A stretch of DNA of 24,078 nt from a virus, in IMG/VR virus record IMGVR_UViG_3300045778_000027, positions 1-24,078 of that record, one strand, 5' to 3'. Made by a program: the position numbers and the translations under genes. A model generated the notes under the pieces. It made no database searches. It saw only the letters and a list, made by a program, of their open reading frames with translations, and had not been told where the DNA came from. Within the stretch, counting starts at the first letter, position 1. Each line of letters starts with the position of its first letter. Shown here piece by piece: positions 21,816 through 24,078 of this stretch.

Positions 21816-22163
21816 ATGGCAGATTTAACAAATTTACACCATAAACTTGGTGTTCCCAAGACACTAGTAATTACTTTCGATGAACCAATTCCAGATGGAT
21901 CTGGGAAAACAGTTGAAAGTATTAAACTCCGTTCACCTACTTTCGGGGAAGCAAGACAAGCAGATAAACGCGGAGCAGGTTCATTAGATGAAATGCTTTG
22001 CTTAATTGCTACTATTGCAAGTGTAAAAGAAACAGTAGTAAATCAAATGCCTCTTTGGCAAGTCGAGGAAGCAGGAAGTTTTTTAATGAGTTTTTCCAAG
22101 GCCGCCAAGAAGATTGGGACAACCTCTGCTGGTACACCACTAGATACTGGCGCCTCCCAATAA
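21816..22163 (+). CDS. Tail assembly chaperone, short form (zero frame)
   Basis: 115 residues, SD AAGGAAA. Its position between tube and tape measure is that of the Mu gp41-type chaperone. The region KLRSPTFGEARQADKRGAG ... IATIASVKETVVNQMPLWQVEEAGSFLMSFSKAA resembles the tail assembly chaperone domain (T-F-x-E and helix). The last residues (AAKKIGTTSAGTPLDTGASQ) are unremarkable. A slippery heptamer at 22079-22085 lets part of the ribosomes extend into the -1 frame. Confidence 0.88.
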   Translation: MADLTNLHHKLGVPKTLVITFDEPIPDGSGKTVESIKLRSPTFGEARQADKRGAGSLDEMLCLIATIASVKETVVNQMPLWQVEEAGSFLMSFSKAAKKIGTTSAGTPLDTGASQ

Positions 22164-22264
22164 AAGGTGAAGGCTCTTTTATGAGCCTTACAGAAGCAGA
22201 AGTAATATATTGGTGTGCTGGTGCCTCATATATTCAAGAAAAGGAGCACAATCTTTCAAAGTAA
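21816..22264 (+). CDS. Tail assembly chaperone, frameshift product (149 aa)
   Basis: Zero frame through codon 90 (22085), then -1 frame from 22085 to TAA 22262-22264, giving 149 residues. The slip site T-TTT-TTA is in exact register (AGT TTT TTA). The -1 extension NEFFQGRQEDWDNLCWYTTR ... MSLTEAEVIYWCAGAS has a Trp-rich ending resembling the extended forms of phage tail chaperones, which bind the tape measure protein. No separate start is needed for it. The site and extension are visible; the usage ratio is not. Confidence 0.8.
22079..22085 (+). promoter_or_regulatory. -1 ribosomal frameshift slippery heptamer
   Basis: TTTTTTA fits X-XXY-YYZ in the correct zero-frame register. The following stretch (CAAGGCCGCCAAG) is GC-richer but I see no obvious strong stem close downstream. 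It is the only in-register heptamer I found between codon 60 and the zero-frame stop. Confidence 0.85.
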
Positions 22265-22280
22265 GTGCTCCTTATTTTTC
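22241..22280 (+). terminator. Terminator-like hairpin overlapping chaperone end
   Basis: Perfect 9-bp stem (22241-22249 with 22265-22273), 15-base loop containing the frameshift stop codon, followed by ATTTTTC. It ends 20 bases before the tape measure start. It could attenuate transcription into the tape measure gene, matching the low copy number needed for that protein. Confidence 0.6.
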
Positions 22281-22293
22281 ATAAGGAATTTCA

Positions 22294-24078
22294 ATGGCTG
22301 CAAATGGAATATATCAAATAGCATTTAGAGTAGACCCTGCGAATGCAGCTAAAGGCATTCAGTCTATTAATAAAGAAATGCGTTCACTTCAAAAACCAGC
22401 TAATGATATTAAGAAATCTTTGAATGAATGGAAAGAACTGTCTGGATTAAATGCAGTAACTTCCGATTTAGGTAAAGTCAAAAATTCTATAGAAAATGTA
22501 CTTTCTTCCGTGGTAAAATTGACTCTTGCACTTGGTGGTGTGTCGGGTGCCCTATCTATTGCAGGCTTTGTTTCTGAATTGAAACAAGCAGGTGATTATG
22601 CTCAGCACATTAGAAATCTTGGCCTGTCTCTTGGTCATCCCAAAGATACTCTTCAAACAAGACAATTTATAAATGCAGGTAAAATTACTGGTGCATCTGA
22701 AGGGTCAATAGAAAGTGCATTACTTGCTCAAAATCAACTAAAACAAGATGTTCATATGGGCAAGCAAGATAATGCAACTATGCAAAAAACAGATTTCTTG
22801 AGACGAGCAGGTATTGCTAGTACAAAAGAAGAAATAGATAAAATGTCTCCAGAAGAATTATTTGATAAGCAAATGAAATACTTCAAGAAGATGAAACCTG
22901 GAGCAAATAGAGATGCCGCAATGACCCAGCAGGGGTTTGATCCAAGTCAATTGAATAAAACAGTTGAAGATTGGGATAAGGCAAAAGAAACTTCTGCTAA
23001 GATTACTATGGTAAATCAAAAAGATCTTGACGACCTTGATCAAATGACTACTGATCTACAGACATTGAAAGTAGAAGGTACAGAAGCATTTCAATCAGTA
23101 GCTGCGGCTTTTGCTCCACTTGTAGGTGAACTGGTCCATGATTTTGGAAACTGGCTTAATGCAAATAAAGGCGAAATTAAAGCCTGGGCAGAAGGTGTTG
23201 CAACTGCAATACATAATTGGTATATAGACCCAGAAGGATTTACAAAACTCAAGAATGAAGTGATCGCGATTTGGCAGAGAGTCGAATGGGTTGTAGATTT
23301 ACTTGGTGGATGGAAAAATACATTAAGAGATATATTTGTTATTTGGGCTAGTCTAAAAGTATTAAGTTTCGCTTCACATGTATTATCATTTATTAATAAT
23401 TTACGAACAGCACTTGGAGTAGCAAGAGAATTAAAAGCTGCACTTGGTTTTGGTAGAGCAGCATCTGCTCTAGCTGGAGCTGGAGAAGCAGCTTCAGCTG
23501 CAACTGGAAGTATAGCTGCCGGGGCAGCGGTTGAAGGTGGAGTAGTTTCGGCTATAGCAGGTGTTACTGGAACACTTCTAGCGGGTCTTACAATTTCTAC
23601 TCTAGCCGCGCTGGGAATGTCTTGGATTATTAAGAATTCAGCTGAAGCACTAGCGGATGCTCTTGGTGTAAACAAGCACGGTCAGTCAAGTGGCTCAAAA
23701 GGAACTCAAGGCTCACAAAATACAGGAGCACAAGAAACAGGAACTACCACTGGAACAGGTGCAGGTGGTAGAGGTTCAGCCTCATCAGGACATGGTCACG
23801 CTGGTTTTGCTAAAGGTGTAGAAAGAACTGCTCTTCCAACTATGGATAGATCAAATCCAGTAGACCTTGCACGCAAACAACAGTATGTTTATGATAGTGC
23901 AATTAAAATGGGTCTATCTAAAGCAGAAGCGTCTGGAATGGTAGCTGGATTAACTCGTGAAAGTCAGCTAAATGAAAAGGCAGTTGGAGATGGAGGACAT
24001 GCTATTGGTATTGGTCAACATCATGAAGACAGACAAAAGAAAATAGCGGAGCACTTAAATATAAAAAATTATAAAGAT
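22294..24078 (+). CDS. Tape measure protein with tail lysozyme domain (partial)
   Basis: ATG 22294 with an AAGGAA SD; 595 codons open to the window edge, so the 3' end is missing. N-terminal coiled-coil, then a hydrophobic stretch (VVKLTLALGGVSGALSIAGFV, in two parts at about residues 73-93). A helical region with two more hydrophobic segments follows (FVIWASLKVLSFASHVLSFI, and AIAGVTGTLLAGLTISTLAALG, in two parts). A Gly/Ser/Thr/His-rich linker follows. The last part (SAIKMGLSKAEASGMVAGLT, then RESQLNEKAVGDGGHAIGIGQHHEDR) is the start of a tail-lysozyme domain with the ES...GDGG...GIGQ signature. This sets tail length and should help cross the cell wall. Confidence 0.88.
   Translation, partial: MAANGIYQIAFRVDPANAAKGIQSINKEMRSLQKPANDIKKSLNEWKELSGLNAVTSDLGKVKNSIENVLSSVVKLTLALGGVSGALSIAGFVSELKQAGDYAQHIRNLGLSLGHPKDTLQTRQFINAGKITGASEGSIESALLAQNQLKQDVHMGKQDNATMQKTDFLRRAGIASTKEEIDKMSPEELFDKQMKYFKKMKPGANRDAAMTQQGFDPSQLNKTVEDWDKAKETSAKITMVNQKDLDDLDQMTTDLQTLKVEGTEAFQSVAAAFAPLVGELVHDFGNWLNANKGEIKAWAEGVATAIHNWYIDPEGFTKLKNEVIAIWQRVEWVVDLLGGWKNTLRDIFVIWASLKVLSFASHVLSFINNLRTALGVARELKAALGFGRAASALAGAGEAASAATGSIAAGAAVEGGVVSAIAGVTGTLLAGLTISTLAALGMSWIIKNSAEALADALGVNKHGQSSGSKGTQGSQNTGAQETGTTTGTGAGGRGSASSGHGHAGFAKGVERTALPTMDRSNPVDLARKQQYVYDSAIKMGLSKAEASGMVAGLTRESQLNEKAVGDGGHAIGIGQHHEDRQKKIAEHLNIKNYKD

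Noticed and set aside
23091-23675. 194-codon open frame on the minus strand opposite the tape measure gene
   Set aside because: Composition is low-complexity Ala/Ser/Pro produced by the reverse complement of Ala/Gly-rich tape measure codons; no SD and the plus strand clearly codes.

Overview
This window is part of the genome of a tailed, contractile-tail bacteriophage (myovirus morphology). The right half reads in canonical order: small and large terminase, HK97-type portal, prohead protease and major capsid protein, head-tail connectors, tail completion and terminator proteins, then tail sheath, tail tube, a frameshifted tail assembly chaperone and the start of the tape measure gene. Head genes are HK97-like. 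The sheath, tube, chaperone and tape order is that of Mu-like contractile tails. The DNA is AT-rich apart from roughly the first 800 bases, and most starts carry a Shine-Dalgarno (SD) sequence, so the host is a bacterium. I cannot name the host or phage genus. No integrase, repressor or lysis cassette is visible, so lifestyle is undetermined.

Layout. (1) 1-846: a GC-richer block with one unrecognised gene, two tandem hairpins and a stem-loop with perfect 26-bp arms. (2) 847-3771, plus strand: three small proteins of one paralogous family, a GT-B glycosyltransferase and a small helix-turn-helix protein. (3) 3772-4295: non-coding, very AT-rich, with repeated short motifs and inverted repeats; a plausible replication origin. 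(4) 9588 down to 4296, minus strand: HNH/AP2 endonuclease, a small conserved protein, a TET-associated-type glycosyltransferase, a free-standing NUMOD3-like protein, an archaeo-eukaryotic-type primase, two unknown small proteins and an SF3-type helicase. The primase and helicase form a two-gene replication module beside the candidate origin. (5) 9589-9895: divergent intergenic region. (6) 9896-24078, plus strand: two more members of the small-protein family, an HNH endonuclease beside the terminase, then packaging, head and tail genes.

Most unusual points. Five and perhaps six small proteins in two separated clusters end in nearly the same residues (D-A-x-L-F-K-L-T-W-G), and three of their gene ends are also similar as DNA. 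An exact 325-bp tandem duplication between TGCTC microhomologies has created an in-frame chimera of two head-tail connector genes. The tail chaperone has a perfect TTTTTTA slippery heptamer. A TAAATA element resembling the T4-type late promoter recurs upstream of most plus-strand gene clusters. The GT-B glycosyltransferase ends in an acidic, Phe-terminated tail resembling phage clamp-binding or SSB-type tails; with the second glycosyltransferase this makes DNA base glycosylation a reasonable hypothesis, though no base-modifying enzyme is in the window.
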